Part shown: in pieces, positions 27,969 through 37,333 of the stretch | How positions within the stretch are numbered: the stretch's first letter is position 1 | Layout of the letters: every line of letters begins with the position of its first letter | Made by a program: the position numbers and the translations under genes | Notes under the pieces: generated by a model | What the model was told of the DNA's origin: nothing | Database searches by the model: none | The model's input: the letters and a program-made list of their open reading frames with translations, nothing else | DNA from: Thiorhodovibrio winogradskyi | GTDB taxonomy: Bacteria; Pseudomonadota; Gammaproteobacteria; Chromatiales; Chromatiaceae | Reading direction: 5' to 3' | Assembly: GCF_036208045.1 (NCBI RefSeq) | Contig: NZ_CP121472.1 | Span: forward strand, 1,499,531 to 1,563,530 | DNA length: 64,000 nucleotides

Positions 27969-28877
27969 ATGACCCATCTCGACGGCATGGACTGGATCCA
28001 GGCGGAACTCCAGGATTCATTCGATGAGGACTTCGAACTGGAGTTGTCCGAGCCGGCGCTCTCGCTCGAGCTCCGCAAACTCTACAAGCGGCGCCATCCG
28101 GAAACACTGGATCGCAACACCTATTTTCGCGCCCTGCTCAAGCTGCAAGCCGAGCTAATCAAGCTGCAGGATTGGGTGGAGCACACCGGGGAGAAAATTG
28201 CCGTGATCTTCGAGGGCCGCGATGCCGCCGGCAAGGGTGGTGTGATCAAGCGCATCACCCAGCGGCTCAATCCGCGCGTCTGCCGGGTGGTGGCACTCAG
28301 TAAGCCGACGGAACGAGAACGCACTCAGTGGTACTTTCAGCGCTATGTGCCGCATCTGCCATCCGGCGGCGAGATCGTCCTGTTCGACCGCTCCTGGTAC
28401 AACCGTTCCGGCGTCGAGCGGGTCATGGGCTTCGCCACCCCCGAGCAAGTCGAGCAGTTCTTTCAGGACGTGCCGGAGTTCGAGCGCATGCTGGTGCGCT
28501 CCGGCATCCGGCTCATCAAATACTGGTTTTCGATCACCGACGAAGAACAGCAACTGCGCTTTCTGATCCGCATCCATGACCCGCTCAAGCAGTGGAAGCT
28601 CAGCCCGATGGACCTGCAATCGCGCGTGCGCTGGGAGGCTTACACCAAAGCCAAGGAAGAGACCTTCGCGCGCTCAAACATCCCCGAGGCGCCCTGGTAC
28701 GTGGTCGAAGCCAACGACAAGAAGCGCGCCCGTCTCAATTGCATTCACCACCTGCTGGAACAAATTCCTTACACGGAAGTTGAGCACGAGTCCATCAGCC
28801 TGCCTGACCGGGTGTTCGACCCGAACTATGAGCGTTCCACCCTGCCCGCCGAGCTGATGGTGCCGCAGCGTTACTGA
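27969..28877 (+). CDS. ppk2: Polyphosphate kinase 2
   Basis: A 302-residue cytoplasmic enzyme that transfers phosphate between polyphosphate and nucleoside diphosphates or monophosphates. The Walker A loop is FEGRDAAGKGG (residues 81-91) and Walker B is in VLFDRSWYNRSGVERVMGF. FWLIKYWFS-like wording (LIKYWFSITDEEQQLRF) and DPLKQWKLSPMDLQSRVRWE are family landmarks of single-domain PPK2. An acidic 45-residue leader precedes the core. A tight run of hydrolase genes and PhoD follows on the same strand, pointing to a phosphate- or polymer-related operon. The nucleotide preference is not resolved by eye. Confidence 0.95.
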   Translation: MTHLDGMDWIQAELQDSFDEDFELELSEPALSLELRKLYKRRHPETLDRNTYFRALLKLQAELIKLQDWVEHTGEKIAVIFEGRDAAGKGGVIKRITQRLNPRVCRVVALSKPTERERTQWYFQRYVPHLPSGGEIVLFDRSWYNRSGVERVMGFATPEQVEQFFQDVPEFERMLVRSGIRLIKYWFSITDEEQQLRFLIRIHDPLKQWKLSPMDLQSRVRWEAYTKAKEETFARSNIPEAPWYVVEANDKKRARLNCIHHLLEQIPYTEVEHESISLPDRVFDPNYERSTLPAELMVPQRY

Positions 28878-28880
28878 TGC

Positions 28881-29858
28881 TTGGCCGTGACGCACTCCTA
28901 TCCTTTCGATCCAACCTACGGCTACACGCTCGACGGCCTGTTGTCCATCCAGCCTCCCCAAGCGCCAGCGGATTTTGCCGCATTTTGGCAGGCGCGCTAC
29001 CGCCAGGCATTGGGCGTCGACCCAGCACTGGAGTTAACCCGATCCGCGAACCAACGCACCGGGTGGCGGGTGTGGGACTGCTGCTATCAATCGACGGAGG
29101 GCTTTGCGATTGGCGGTTGGCTGCTCGAACCCACCGAGCGTCCGGCAACCCAGGCTTTTCTCGTGGGGCACGGCTACGGGGGCATTGATCAACCGGATTT
29201 CCCGCTGCCTTGTGCCGATGCCGTTTATCTGATGCCCTGTTTTCGCGGGATCGGGCGTAGCCGCCGAGCACCGATTTCCGAGGATCCTCGGTGGCATGTT
29301 CTGCACGACATCGACCAACGCGACCGCTACATCATCGGCGGTTGTGTGCAGGATCTCTGGATCGGTATCAGTGCCTTGTTGGCCCGCTTCCCGCAGTGCG
29401 AATACCATATTGGCTACATGGGCATCAGTTTCGGCGCCGGAATCGGCGCCTTGGCGCTGCCTTGGGATCAGCGGATCGCGCGCGCCCATCTTAACGTTCC
29501 CACCTTCGGTCATCAGCCACTGCGCCTGCAACTGCCAACGCTTGGCTCGGCCGCCGCCCATCAGCGTTTTCAACGCCACCATGGTCACCTGTTGGAAACC
29601 TTGGCGTACTACGATGCCGGCTCGGCTGCGCGATTCATTCGTCAGCCCGTTCATGTCGCCGCGGCGCTGTTTGATCCCTATGTCGCGCCGCCGACGCAGT
29701 TTGCCATCCATAACGCGCTGGCAGGCCCCAAACAGCTATTCGTCCTGGCGACTGGCCATGCCGAAAACCCGGCACGCAGCGCCCAGGAGCACAACCTGCT
29801 GGATGCCCTGAGGAGATTCTTCTGTCACCATGAATCGGGAATATCACAGTTGGTATAG
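28881..29858 (+). CDS. Acetyl xylan esterase-like alpha/beta-hydrolase
   Basis: A hydrolase of about 325 residues resembling the acetyl xylan esterase/cephalosporin deacetylase family. It has the N-terminal PADFAAFWQARY segment, a loop HGYGG, RGIGRSRR, and nucleophile elbow GYMGISFGAGIGALAL (Ser in GISFG). FDPYVAPPTQFAIHNAL carries the expected Asp and ATGHAENP the catalytic His. No signal peptide is seen. The start is uncertain: TTG 28881 or GTG 28887, three or nine bases after the PPK2 stop, suggesting translational coupling. The substrate is unknown. Confidence 0.78.
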   Translation: MAVTHSYPFDPTYGYTLDGLLSIQPPQAPADFAAFWQARYRQALGVDPALELTRSANQRTGWRVWDCCYQSTEGFAIGGWLLEPTERPATQAFLVGHGYGGIDQPDFPLPCADAVYLMPCFRGIGRSRRAPISEDPRWHVLHDIDQRDRYIIGGCVQDLWIGISALLARFPQCEYHIGYMGISFGAGIGALALPWDQRIARAHLNVPTFGHQPLRLQLPTLGSAAAHQRFQRHHGHLLETLAYYDAGSAARFIRQPVHVAAALFDPYVAPPTQFAIHNALAGPKQLFVLATGHAENPARSAQEHNLLDALRRFFCHHESGISQLV

Positions 29859-30555
29859 CCCACGCCTCGGCCGGGACATGGAGCTGCTGGTCTTCGGACA
29901 TGCGGGGGCGAAGGTCTTGGTGTTTCCAACCCGCGATGGACGCTTTTTCGAGTATGAAAACCTGCGCATGACCGAGGCGCTGCGACCCAAGATCGATGCC
30001 GGCCAGCTCCAGCTCTATTGCGTCGACAGCCTCGATTGGGAGGGCTTCTACTGTGACTGGGCTCATCCGGAAGGGCGTATTGCCCGGCACCAGGCCTTCG
30101 AGGACTACATCCTCAACGAGGTCCTCCCGCTGATGGCCAGCAAGAACAGCCACCCCTGTACCATCGCGCACGGCTGCAGCTTCGGTGCCTTCCATGCCGC
30201 CAATATCGCCTTTCGGCATCCGCATCTCTTCCAGAAGTTGAGCGCCTTCTCCGGGCGTTATGACCCGACCTTGAATGTCGAGAACTTTCGGGATTTGTTG
30301 GATGGGCATCGCAGCGAGCTGATTTACTACCACTCCCCGGCGCACTACCTTCCTGGACTCGATGGCTGGCGGTTGGACGCCTTGCGCCGCATGGACATCA
30401 TCTTCGTGATCGGGCGCGAGGATCCCTTTCTCGACAACAATCGCCATGTCAGTCGCATCCTGTGGGAGAAGGGCGTGTGGCATGCGCTGCATGAATGGGA
30501 TGACCGTGCCCACAGCGGTTACTACTGGCGACGCATGGCACCGCTTTATGTCTGA
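29830..30555 (+). CDS. Putative esterase (esterase D/PHB depolymerase-like fold)
   Basis: A 241-residue alpha/beta-hydrolase. The nucleophile elbow is in AHGCSFGAFHAANIAFRHP, Asp is likely in FVIGREDPFLDNN and His in LHEWDDRAHSGYYW. It opens MNREYHSWYSPRLGRDMELL, typical of the cytoplasmic putative esterase group related to Fes and esterase D. It overlaps the preceding hydrolase by 29 bp and the PhoD gene by 8 bp, so all three are co-translated. Its substrate is not known; the polyphosphate setting is the only hint. Confidence 0.8.
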   Translation: MNREYHSWYSPRLGRDMELLVFGHAGAKVLVFPTRDGRFFEYENLRMTEALRPKIDAGQLQLYCVDSLDWEGFYCDWAHPEGRIARHQAFEDYILNEVLPLMASKNSHPCTIAHGCSFGAFHAANIAFRHPHLFQKLSAFSGRYDPTLNVENFRDLLDGHRSELIYYHSPAHYLPGLDGWRLDALRRMDIIFVIGREDPFLDNNRHVSRILWEKGVWHALHEWDDRAHSGYYWRRMAPLYV

Positions 30556-32134
30556 GCAATATCGGTTCAAACAGCTTGTCCCAAATCGCGGCTTCTCCCC
30601 GCGGCGGCGAGGGCTTCTACAAGCCTGCGGTGCGTTGAGCGCTGCGACTTGCGTGGCACCATTACGGGCGGACCTCTGGTGTGAACGCGATCCCTTCGCC
30701 CTGGGGGTTGCCTCCGGTTATCCACAACCGCGCTCGATGGTGCTTTGGACGCGGCTCGCCCCCGAGCCCTTGGCGCCGGACGGTGGCCTGCCGGCGGAAA
30801 TCATCCAGGTTGCTTGGGAATTGGCGCGCGATCCTGGCTTTCGTCAGATCGCCGCGAGCGGTACCGTCTATGCGGAGCCCGCCTGGGCGCACTCGGTGCA
30901 TGTCGAGCCCGAGGGGCTTGAGCCCGAGCAAACCTACTGGTACCGCTTCCACGCCCTCGGCGCGACCAGTCCGGTCGGGCGCACGCGCACCGCGCCGGCG
31001 CAATACGCGCCTGTTTCGCGATTGCGGTTGGGTGTGGGGTCTTGCCAACATTATGCCCAGGGGTGGTTTGGCGTTTATCGCTACGTCGCCGCCGATGCGC
31101 TTGATCTCTTCCTCCACCTCGGGGATTACATCTACGAATCGACCTGGGGCGATGACCTCGTGCGCTCCCAAGGGGGACAGGAACCCGTCACCCTGACCGA
31201 TTATCGGCGCCATCACGCGCTCTACAAGACCGACCCGGACCTGCAAGCCGCGCATGCCAGCTGCCCATGGCTGATGGTCTGGGACGATCATGAGGTGGAG
31301 AACGACTATGCCGGCGCGATCTCCCAGAACAATGACGATCCGGCGTGGTTCCTAAAGCGCCGGGCCGTGGCCTATCGCGCTTACTACGAGCACATGCCGC
31401 TGCCGCGCACCATGGTGCCTTTGGGGCCGTCCATGCGCATTCATACGCGGTTGCACCATGGGGCGCTCGCCGATCTGCATCTGCTCGATAATCGCCAATA
31501 TCGTAGTCCGCAGCCCTGCCCGAAGCCGGGGCGCGCGGGCGCGGCCATCATCCGCGACTGTAATCAACGGCTAGACCCAGCCGCCACTCTGCTTGGCACG
31601 CGTCAGGAGCAGTGGTTGGCGGCCAATCTGCGCGCCTCGACCGCGCACTGGAATCTGCTTGGTCAACAGACGCTGATGGCCCAGGCCGACAGTGCCCCGG
31701 GGCCGGGTCAGGCGTTCTTTTCCGACGGGTGGGACGGCTATCCGGCGGCCCGCCAACGCTTGCTCGACATTCTCGCGGAACCCCAACCGCGCAATCCGGT
31801 GGTGCTCGGCGGAGATGTGCATGCTTTCTGGGTCGCCGATCTGAAAAAGAATTTCGATGACCCGCGCTCGGCGACCGTGGCGAGTGAATTCGTGACGACC
31901 TCGATTACCTCCCAATCACTCCCCGAGGACCGGATTCAAGCCACCGTGCGTGAGAATCCGCATCTGCGCTACGCCAACGGCACCGAGCGCGGCTATCTGC
32001 GGCTGGACGTCACCCCGGAGCGCGTCCGCGCCGATCTTCTCGCGGTGCCGTCGGTCAAGGTGCGCGCACCATCCTGCCATGTGCAGGCGTCTTTCATTGT
32101 CGAAAAGGATCGTCCTGGGCCAGTCCCGATCTGA
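30548..32134 (+). CDS. phoD: PhoD-family alkaline phosphatase with Tat signal
   Basis: A 528-residue metallophosphatase exported by the Tat pathway. SPRRRGLLQACGALSAATC near residue 17 is a twin-arginine signal. FALGVASGYPQPRSMVLWTR is the N-terminal Fn3-like start of PhoD proteins. Metal-site motifs include LRLGVGSCQHY, FLHLGDYIYES, MVWDDHEVENDY and VVLGGDVHAFW. It should hydrolyse phosphate mono- or diesters in the periplasm. The start at 30548 lies within the end of the upstream esterase gene; the frame is open further back but would delay the Tat motif. It closes the PPK2 operon. Confidence 0.92.
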   Translation: MSEQYRFKQLVPNRGFSPRRRGLLQACGALSAATCVAPLRADLWCERDPFALGVASGYPQPRSMVLWTRLAPEPLAPDGGLPAEIIQVAWELARDPGFRQIAASGTVYAEPAWAHSVHVEPEGLEPEQTYWYRFHALGATSPVGRTRTAPAQYAPVSRLRLGVGSCQHYAQGWFGVYRYVAADALDLFLHLGDYIYESTWGDDLVRSQGGQEPVTLTDYRRHHALYKTDPDLQAAHASCPWLMVWDDHEVENDYAGAISQNNDDPAWFLKRRAVAYRAYYEHMPLPRTMVPLGPSMRIHTRLHHGALADLHLLDNRQYRSPQPCPKPGRAGAAIIRDCNQRLDPAATLLGTRQEQWLAANLRASTAHWNLLGQQTLMAQADSAPGPGQAFFSDGWDGYPAARQRLLDILAEPQPRNPVVLGGDVHAFWVADLKKNFDDPRSATVASEFVTTSITSQSLPEDRIQATVRENPHLRYANGTERGYLRLDVTPERVRADLLAVPSVKVRAPSCHVQASFIVEKDRPGPVPI

Positions 32135-32979
32135 TGCAGGGGCATTGGTTTTCCGCAATAGCGACCGCAGCCGCGACAGGGGAGATGGCGGTTGCGGGGA
32201 GCACGCGTGCAATACGGTCATCACTCGCCCGATGAACTGCGCGCGTCATGTGCCGTGCGGCGGAGCGCTAAATAAGTCGTGTTTTCGGACTCGTTGAATC
32301 CGAACCTGGTGTTCTAACAGGTTCGGCCTTTACCGCGGTCACGGATTGGTGCGGGAGTTTCAGGACGTCTTTTCGGACACAACCAAAGGGTGACGAAGAA
32401 ATGCCACCCTTTGCTGATGAGCTTGATCTTGCGCAATACCAGACAGAATTTTTAACGTCGGCAGCGGTTGCCGCAATCCGCGAGCAAATGTTCTCCAATT
32501 GCGGGCGTTGTTTTCGGGGAACTGTATCACTGCCTCGGTGCGGAACGAATCTTTGGTGGCCGAGGTTTGGTGGCCGAGGGGGTCGATGCGCAACGGATCG
32601 CTGCATCCATCCGGGACGGCTGGCTGGCTGTTGATGTGCATTAAAGGGAATTGACGCCCCTGAACCCCAGCCTGGGGCTCGGTGAAAGCGATTCGATCCG
32701 ACGCTCACGGGAGGATTATCAGATTCTGCGCAGGCAGGACCGGGGTGGCCTGCCTGGCAACGGATCCCTGGGGGCTTTGAGCGCACTTGCGTGGAAGAAT
32801 CTGTCCAAGCTGCCGCAGTTTTTTGTGCGAGGTGCTGATGACCGATGATGCCGATTGACCTGAGTTCGCCCCTGATGCGCCAACTGGCGTTCGGCCTTGG
32901 CGCGCATGTTGGTTTTGCCAGAAGGCCGCTTGCGCGCGCAGGTCGATCAGCACCATTGTCTAGTCTAGTGGGCCTTTTT
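32135..32979. other. Gene-poor interval with hairpin and possible degraded ORF
   Basis: An inverted repeat CGAACCTG/CAGGTTCG (32301-32308, 32318-32325) may end the PhoD operon. From 32401 a rightward frame reads QYQTEFLTSAAVAAIREQ, and another frame continues with GELYHCLGAERIFGGRGL and ends at about 32643. This looks like one small protein broken by a frameshift near 32505, family unknown. The rest shows nothing supportable. Confidence 0.4.
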
Positions 32980-34059
32980 TCAGTGAGGACGAGCGTTTAA
33001 GTCATTTTTCAGATGATTGGTCGAGTTTGGAGCGGCGGGTACGAGCACGGGTATCGCGCTGGCCTCGATGTTGAAATTCAAGGGTGGGTTGAGTCGCCGA
33101 ATTTCCCCATCCAAGAGTACCGGCAGGCTTGTGGTGCCGGGTAACTCGATGCGCACAGTGGTGCTTGTCTCGGTCAGGAGCACATCCTCCATGCTCCAGG
33201 CGCCGGACATCAAACGCGCGAGCAGCGAGCGCAGGCGCTTCAGCGTGGCGCGGCGCATGGCATAAAGCGCGAGCAGGCCTTCATCCAGGCGCGGGCGAGC
33301 CGGCAACACATTAAACGCCGGTTCCAGGCGGTTGTTGACCACCACTAGGGTGCGTGAGCACAGCCGCTGGGTCTTGTCCTCCGTGACCAGGTGCAGGCGC
33401 AAGTGCGGATAACGTCCCCACAGCCTGAGGGCCTTGACCAAGAGTGCCGGCCAACGTCGCCAGCGGGATTGTTGACGGCGCTGCTCGCGATAACGCGCCA
33501 GCAATGCGGCAACGCCGACCATGCAGGCACAGAGGAAGGGGTGGCCATTGACCCGACCAAGATCAATCCAACGCAGGACGGGATTCATGAGCTCCGCCAA
33601 CGCCTGTTCGGGATCGGGAGGGAGCCCCAGGTCGCGTGCGAGCCAGTTCATGGTGCCCCGCGGCAGAATGCCTAGCGGAACCTGGGCGCCTTTCAGTGCT
33701 TCGACAACGGCTAGCACGGTGCCATCGCCGCCGAGTACGAAAATGGCACGCAGATCATCGCCCAGGTGCGCTTGCAGGGCTTGGCGAAAATGCATGGGCT
33801 CGAAGGCCATGTGCTCGAGTTCCAGCCCGTGCGTGGTCAGACCCATGCGCAGGTGCTCGAGGAGGGCGGTCTGCGCGTCGCGTGCGGCCGGGGTGTCGCC
33901 GGCGGTTGGATTGAAGATCGCCAGCACCCGCCCGGATCGGGAATCGCCACTGGCCCACTGGGACCAAAAACTGGACTCTTCAGCAGCGGTTGCACCGCTG
34001 CGCGTCGGTGGGGGCGGGTTCGCCCTTATCTTGTTGTTGTTGGACTCGGCTTGGTTCAT
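32980..34059 (-). CDS. Diacylglycerol kinase-family lipid kinase (YegS-like)
   Basis: A 359-residue protein. After a low-complexity 40-residue leader, RVLAIFNPTAGDTPAARDAQ begins the DAGK catalytic domain, with the nucleotide-binding GGDGTVLAVVEAL at residues 110-122 and GILPRGTMNWLARDLGLP soon after. VNNRLEPAFNVLPARPRLDE and LLDGEIRRL in the second half match the C-terminal beta domain of the family. It should phosphorylate a lipid such as diacylglycerol or a sphingoid base. It is transcribed alone, leftward. Hydrolytic or regulatory partners are not evident. Confidence 0.88.
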   Translation of the reverse strand: MNQAESNNNKIRANPPPPTRSGATAAEESSFWSQWASGDSRSGRVLAIFNPTAGDTPAARDAQTALLEHLRMGLTTHGLELEHMAFEPMHFRQALQAHLGDDLRAIFVLGGDGTVLAVVEALKGAQVPLGILPRGTMNWLARDLGLPPDPEQALAELMNPVLRWIDLGRVNGHPFLCACMVGVAALLARYREQRRQQSRWRRWPALLVKALRLWGRYPHLRLHLVTEDKTQRLCSRTLVVVNNRLEPAFNVLPARPRLDEGLLALYAMRRATLKRLRSLLARLMSGAWSMEDVLLTETSTTVRIELPGTTSLPVLLDGEIRRLNPPLNFNIEASAIPVLVPAAPNSTNHLKNDLNARPH

Positions 34060-34261
34060 TGTTCAGCAAAAGCGCGGGTGAAGACCCGCGCCGGGTGCGC
34101 GCGGGTGCGGAGATCATCCTGCAGTCATGTTATCCGCTTTCGACGCGCTTGCCTCGGATGGTTTCGCGTCCGCGGAACTGGGGCTCGACCTCCGCATTGC
34201 GGTCATGGGAATCGGACCAGCAGCGCGGGGAGGGCTCGCCGGAGAGAAAACACAGGGTTTC

Positions 34262-34400
34262 TTAGTTGAAGGGCTCCGGATCCTGTGCTTCCTCGCCGAC
34301 GTAAAAAGCGGCCAATCACCTGGGGGTGCAGCGGGTTGAACAGGTCGCGCAAGCCGAGCACTTCGACAAGCTTGTCGCTGGGGGTGTCCTTCATAAACAT
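34262..34400 (-). pseudogene. Small protein gene with frameshift in an A/T run
   Basis: From ATG 34400 (GGAG eleven bases upstream on its strand) the frame reads MFMKDTPSDKLVEVLGLRDL and FNPLHPQVIGRF. It then hits a five-T run (34303-34307) beyond which the sensible continuation YVGEEAQDPEPFN, with a stop at 34262, lies in another frame. A one-base difference in the run would restore a protein of about 46 residues. It follows the CBS-domain gene on the same strand. The function is unknown. Confidence 0.5.
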
Positions 34401-34488
34401 AACGGACTCCTGAGGGTAGGCAAGGGGCAAGCGCCGCCGGACGATACGAACCGGCGCGCAGCGAGACTGAGCGGTTCGCTGTGGCTGG

Positions 34489-34944
34489 TCAAGCCGCCGG
34501 GTTAGGCTCCCCGGACACCGAGGACGCGGGGCTGTCCTCGGAAATCCTCTCGAGCGTGGCCCCGCCGAGCACCGGATTGCCACTGCCGACACTGATATCA
34601 CCCAGTGACACCACACCGACACAGCGGTTGGACTGATCCAAGACCACCAGGCGGCGCACCTGGCGTTCTTCCATCAGTTGGGCGGCGGCCTGCGGATCGG
34701 CGTCAGCGTATTGGAAATCCACCCCGGGGCTCATGACCTCGCTGACGGCCGTCTCCGGCGGAAAACCGGCGGCAAGACCGCGCACTGTGATATCGCGGTC
34801 AGTCAGGATACCGACCACCTGGTTCTCATTGGTCACCGGCAGAAAACCGACATCTTCATCACGCATCAGCGTGGCGGCTTCGCCCATAGAGGCGGTGTAG
34901 GGAATGACGCGGAAATTTGGGGTCATGACATCTTGCACTTGCAT
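34489..34944 (-). CDS. Two-CBS-domain protein
   Basis: A 151-residue cytoplasmic protein with a CBS pair. The first repeat is MQVQDVMTPNFRVIPYTASM to GILTDRDITVRGLAAG, and the second is VSEVMSPGVDFQYADADPQA to VGVVSLGDISVGSG. Such stand-alone pairs bind adenine nucleotides and act as energy sensors or regulators. The acidic tail (SEDSPASSVSGEPNPAA) is not part of the fold. AGGAG precedes the ATG. A small frameshifted gene follows on the same strand. Confidence 0.9.
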   Translation of the reverse strand: MQVQDVMTPNFRVIPYTASMGEAATLMRDEDVGFLPVTNENQVVGILTDRDITVRGLAAGFPPETAVSEVMSPGVDFQYADADPQAAAQLMEERQVRRLVVLDQSNRCVGVVSLGDISVGSGNPVLGGATLERISEDSPASSVSGEPNPAA

Positions 34945-35160
34945 GGCTGGTTCTCCTGTTGTTCCGAGGAGTGGTTGTGCGGGTTCAAGCGGAAACCTGC
35001 GATAGGCTCGTTCACATAAATCAAAGCAAAGGTGATGCCAGTGCTTTCTTTGCGCCTAAAACCGCCCCGTTGAGCCGGCACGCTGGTTCAAATGCTCCTG
35101 TCAGCCGTGCAAATGCACCGTCTACTAAGGCGATTTACTTAGCACAAATCGCATACATGG

Positions 35161-35755
35161 TCAAGACCCTGGCCACCAGACCAGGACGGCCAGACCGATC
35201 AAATAAAAGCCCAGCACCGCGACACTCTCGAAGCCGATGTTGGCCAGTCCGTGGCGTTGGCGCTGGATCAGCCCGAGCAGCAGGGTGGCGGTGAGCAGAA
35301 TGGCCAGGCTGATCAGGAACAAGGGTGCCGGGCCGATGGCGTGGTAGATGGAGCCCTTGCGATAGGCGGTATCGGCCAGCACCAGAAAGAGCACATCAAA
35401 GGTGTTGCCGCCGATGATGCCGCTCACCGCCAGGGTCAGCGCGCACTGGCGCACGGCGGCGACCGTGGTCACCAACTCTGGCTGGGCGGCGATGCCCCAC
35501 CGACGGCATTGCTGACCGCCAGCTCCGGGTGACCGGCCAGGGCCGCGGTCAGGGAGGCGACACTGCCCGGAAAGGAGACCGTCGCCCCCAGCAACAGGGC
35601 GCCGAACACCGCTTCGCCCAGACCGGGTGATCGGCGAGGTGATCGGCCAGGCGCGTGAGCTTGGCGCCGAGCAGGGCGATGGTCAAGGTGCCGAGGCCAA
35701 ACCATAGCAGGGCGCCTGTCAAGGAGCCTGTCAAGGAGAAGGTGGCGGAATCCAT
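35161..35755 (-). pseudogene. Broken sodium/calcium exchanger family protein
   Basis: Three frames are needed to read a CaCA-family exchanger. MDSATFSLTGSLTGALLWFG and [19 protein letters not shown] are in the first, [20 protein letters not shown] and [12 protein letters not shown] in the second, and [20 protein letters not shown] and [17 protein letters not shown] in the third. The join GIAAQ to PELVTTV puts the first alpha repeat directly against the second, so the middle of a normal 320-350 residue exchanger is deleted. The two repeats are similar, so recombination between them is likely. With frameshifts at about 35630 and 35490 it should not work. Confidence 0.75.
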
Positions 35756-35862
35756 GCGGATGTATCAGGGACGGCGCCTCTGGCCAGCGCTGCCCCTGTT
35801 TTCCTGAGCCGCGGGGCGCGCGGCGGCGCTTGGCCGCCCGCCGCGCCCCGACAAGCAGCCGA

Positions 35863-36261
35863 TCAGCTTTGATCGCCGCCGTTATCCGTGGTCCACGCGT
35901 TCTGCTGGCTCTGCTGCTTGCTGGAATCCTTGAGCACCACGATGCTGTCGGCCATCAGATCCGGCGCGGTGAAGAAATCCTCGTCCAGCTGGCCAGTGAC
36001 ATGCACGCGATCGCCGGCCTCGACTTTTTGGTAGCCTTCATCGTCGAGCGGGTCATAGCCCATGGCCGCGGTCATCACATTGACATCCTGCTGGCCGGTA
36101 TCGACGCGGAACATATTGTCTCCGACGTCCTCGACGGTGCCGATCACCGTGGTTTGGGCAATCACAATGGGCGTGGTGACGGTGATGAACAGGTCTTCTT
36201 CATCCGCCGCGCTGGCATGGAAGCTTGATGCCTCGGGGCTGGTGTTGGTGAGTGCGACTGT
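35863..36261 (-). pseudogene. OB-fold-like protein with missing N-terminus
   Basis: The open frame begins after a TGA at 36262-36264 without ATG and reads SSFHASAADEEDLFITVTTP, then VIGTVEDVGDNMFRVDTGQQ and EAGDRVHVTGQLDEDFF. This looks like a small periplasmic OB-fold protein (BOF-type) whose signal peptide has been lost by frameshift or deletion. A GTG at 36165 could start a shorter product but has no ribosome-binding site. The tail is polar (KQQSQQNAWTTDNGGDQS). Confidence 0.5.
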
Positions 36262-36417
36262 TCAGATCCAAGGAGGTTAGGACCTGATGCTGGGGGTGGG
36301 CAAGTGCACCAGTGATAGGGGCATTTGCCCAAAGCCCGCCGCTGATGCCCTTGCGCGGGGTCGCGCGCTACCGTCTCCGGTGCGCCCTGCCGGTCCGCGC
36401 CATGAGTCGCGCCCCGG

Positions 36418-37092
36418 TCAGTCGGCCTTGAGCTGGTCTCCGGCCTCGCCGCGCTCAAAGCGCTGCTCGAGTTCGGGAAGCTGCTGGTGGCTGGTGATCA
36501 GGATTAGCTCGTCGCCGGTTTTTAGCGCCTTGACCTCCCGTGGCAAATAGAACTGCTCGTCGTGATAAAGGCAGACGATCCGGGTACGTTCTGGCAACTT
36601 CAGGTTGTCAATGGGGCCCTTTTCGGACGCTTTGGCGATGAGGCTGAAAATGGCCGCGTTCCCCCGGATGACCGATGAAAGTTCCAGCGATTTGCCGCCC
36701 GAGAGCATTTGGCTCAAGTGCGCGGCGACAGCCCGATTGGGCATGATGGTGTCCTCAAGCCCAAGCTCCGCGGCGATGCGTTGAAACTGGGGGTCATTCA
36801 CGCGCGGAACCACTCGCGCGAATCCGAGCGAGCGCCCGATCAGCCCCGCCAGGATATTGATCTGGTCGCTTTCCATCAGACAGAAAAGCACGTCGGTGTT
36901 CTCGGGCTCGGCGTCGCGGAGCACGTCCGGCAGGGTGCCGTCGCCGTGAACGAATCCGGCGTCGAGCCGCTCGGACAGCACGTCGATGCGGTTGCGGTCG
37001 CGTTCAATGATCACGACCTCATGACCCTCCTCGAGCAGCAACTCGGCGGTGGACAGGGTCAGTGAGTTGCTGCCGATCAATGCGGTTCGCAT
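36418..37092 (-). CDS. TrkA-like potassium uptake regulatory protein (RCK_N and RCK_C)
   Basis: A 224-residue cytosolic regulator. The Rossmann domain opens MRTALIGSNSLTLSTAELLL with EGHEVVIIERD, then FVHGDGTLPDVL and DVLFCLMESDQINILAGLIG, which is the NAD-binding TrkA-N pattern. The TrkA-C domain (GPIDNLKLPERTRIVCLYHD, LKTGDELILITS) is at the C-terminus. It lacks the second half of classical double TrkA proteins and resembles the single-module KtrA/CeoB type. Its partner channel gene upstream is reduced to a fragment. ATG 37092 follows AAGGAG at some distance. Confidence 0.87.
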   Translation of the reverse strand: MRTALIGSNSLTLSTAELLLEEGHEVVIIERDRNRIDVLSERLDAGFVHGDGTLPDVLRDAEPENTDVLFCLMESDQINILAGLIGRSLGFARVVPRVNDPQFQRIAAELGLEDTIMPNRAVAAHLSQMLSGGKSLELSSVIRGNAAIFSLIAKASEKGPIDNLKLPERTRIVCLYHDEQFYLPREVKALKTGDELILITSHQQLPELEQRFERGEAGDQLKAD

Positions 37093-37283
37093 GGCCTTTT
37101 CGCTCTCCTTTGGAGGTTGCGTTTGCGCGCCAGCCAGGTTGGTGGATAGAGCACCACCAGCAGCGCCAGAATCTCCACCCGTCCGAACAGCATGTCGGCG
37201 CACAGCACCAGTTTCAGCGCCGGGTGGAGTTCGGGACTGGTCAGGCCCGCCGAGAGCCCCGCATTAGCGGTGGCCGAGACCAC
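37077..37283 (-). pseudogene. C-terminal fragment of TrkH-type potassium channel subunit
   Basis: This frame reads VSATANAGLSAGLTSPELHP, KLVLCADMLFGRVEILALLV and VLYPPTWLARKR, which is the last 65 residues of a TrkH/KtrB membrane subunit. The rest of the channel is missing: sequence upstream shifts frame and meets a DUF2189 gene within 50 bp. Its end overlaps the trkA-like gene start, as expected of an original trkH-trkA operon. Confidence 0.75.
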
Positions 37284-37333
37284 GCAGCAGCCAACCGGTC
37301 AGAACGGCGGGATAGGAGAGAAGCGAGGTCATG

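Noticed and set aside
32135-32979. Insertion sequence remnant in the gap after phoD
   Set aside because: No transposase motif, terminal inverted repeats or target duplication could be identified; only a frameshifted small ORF of unknown family.
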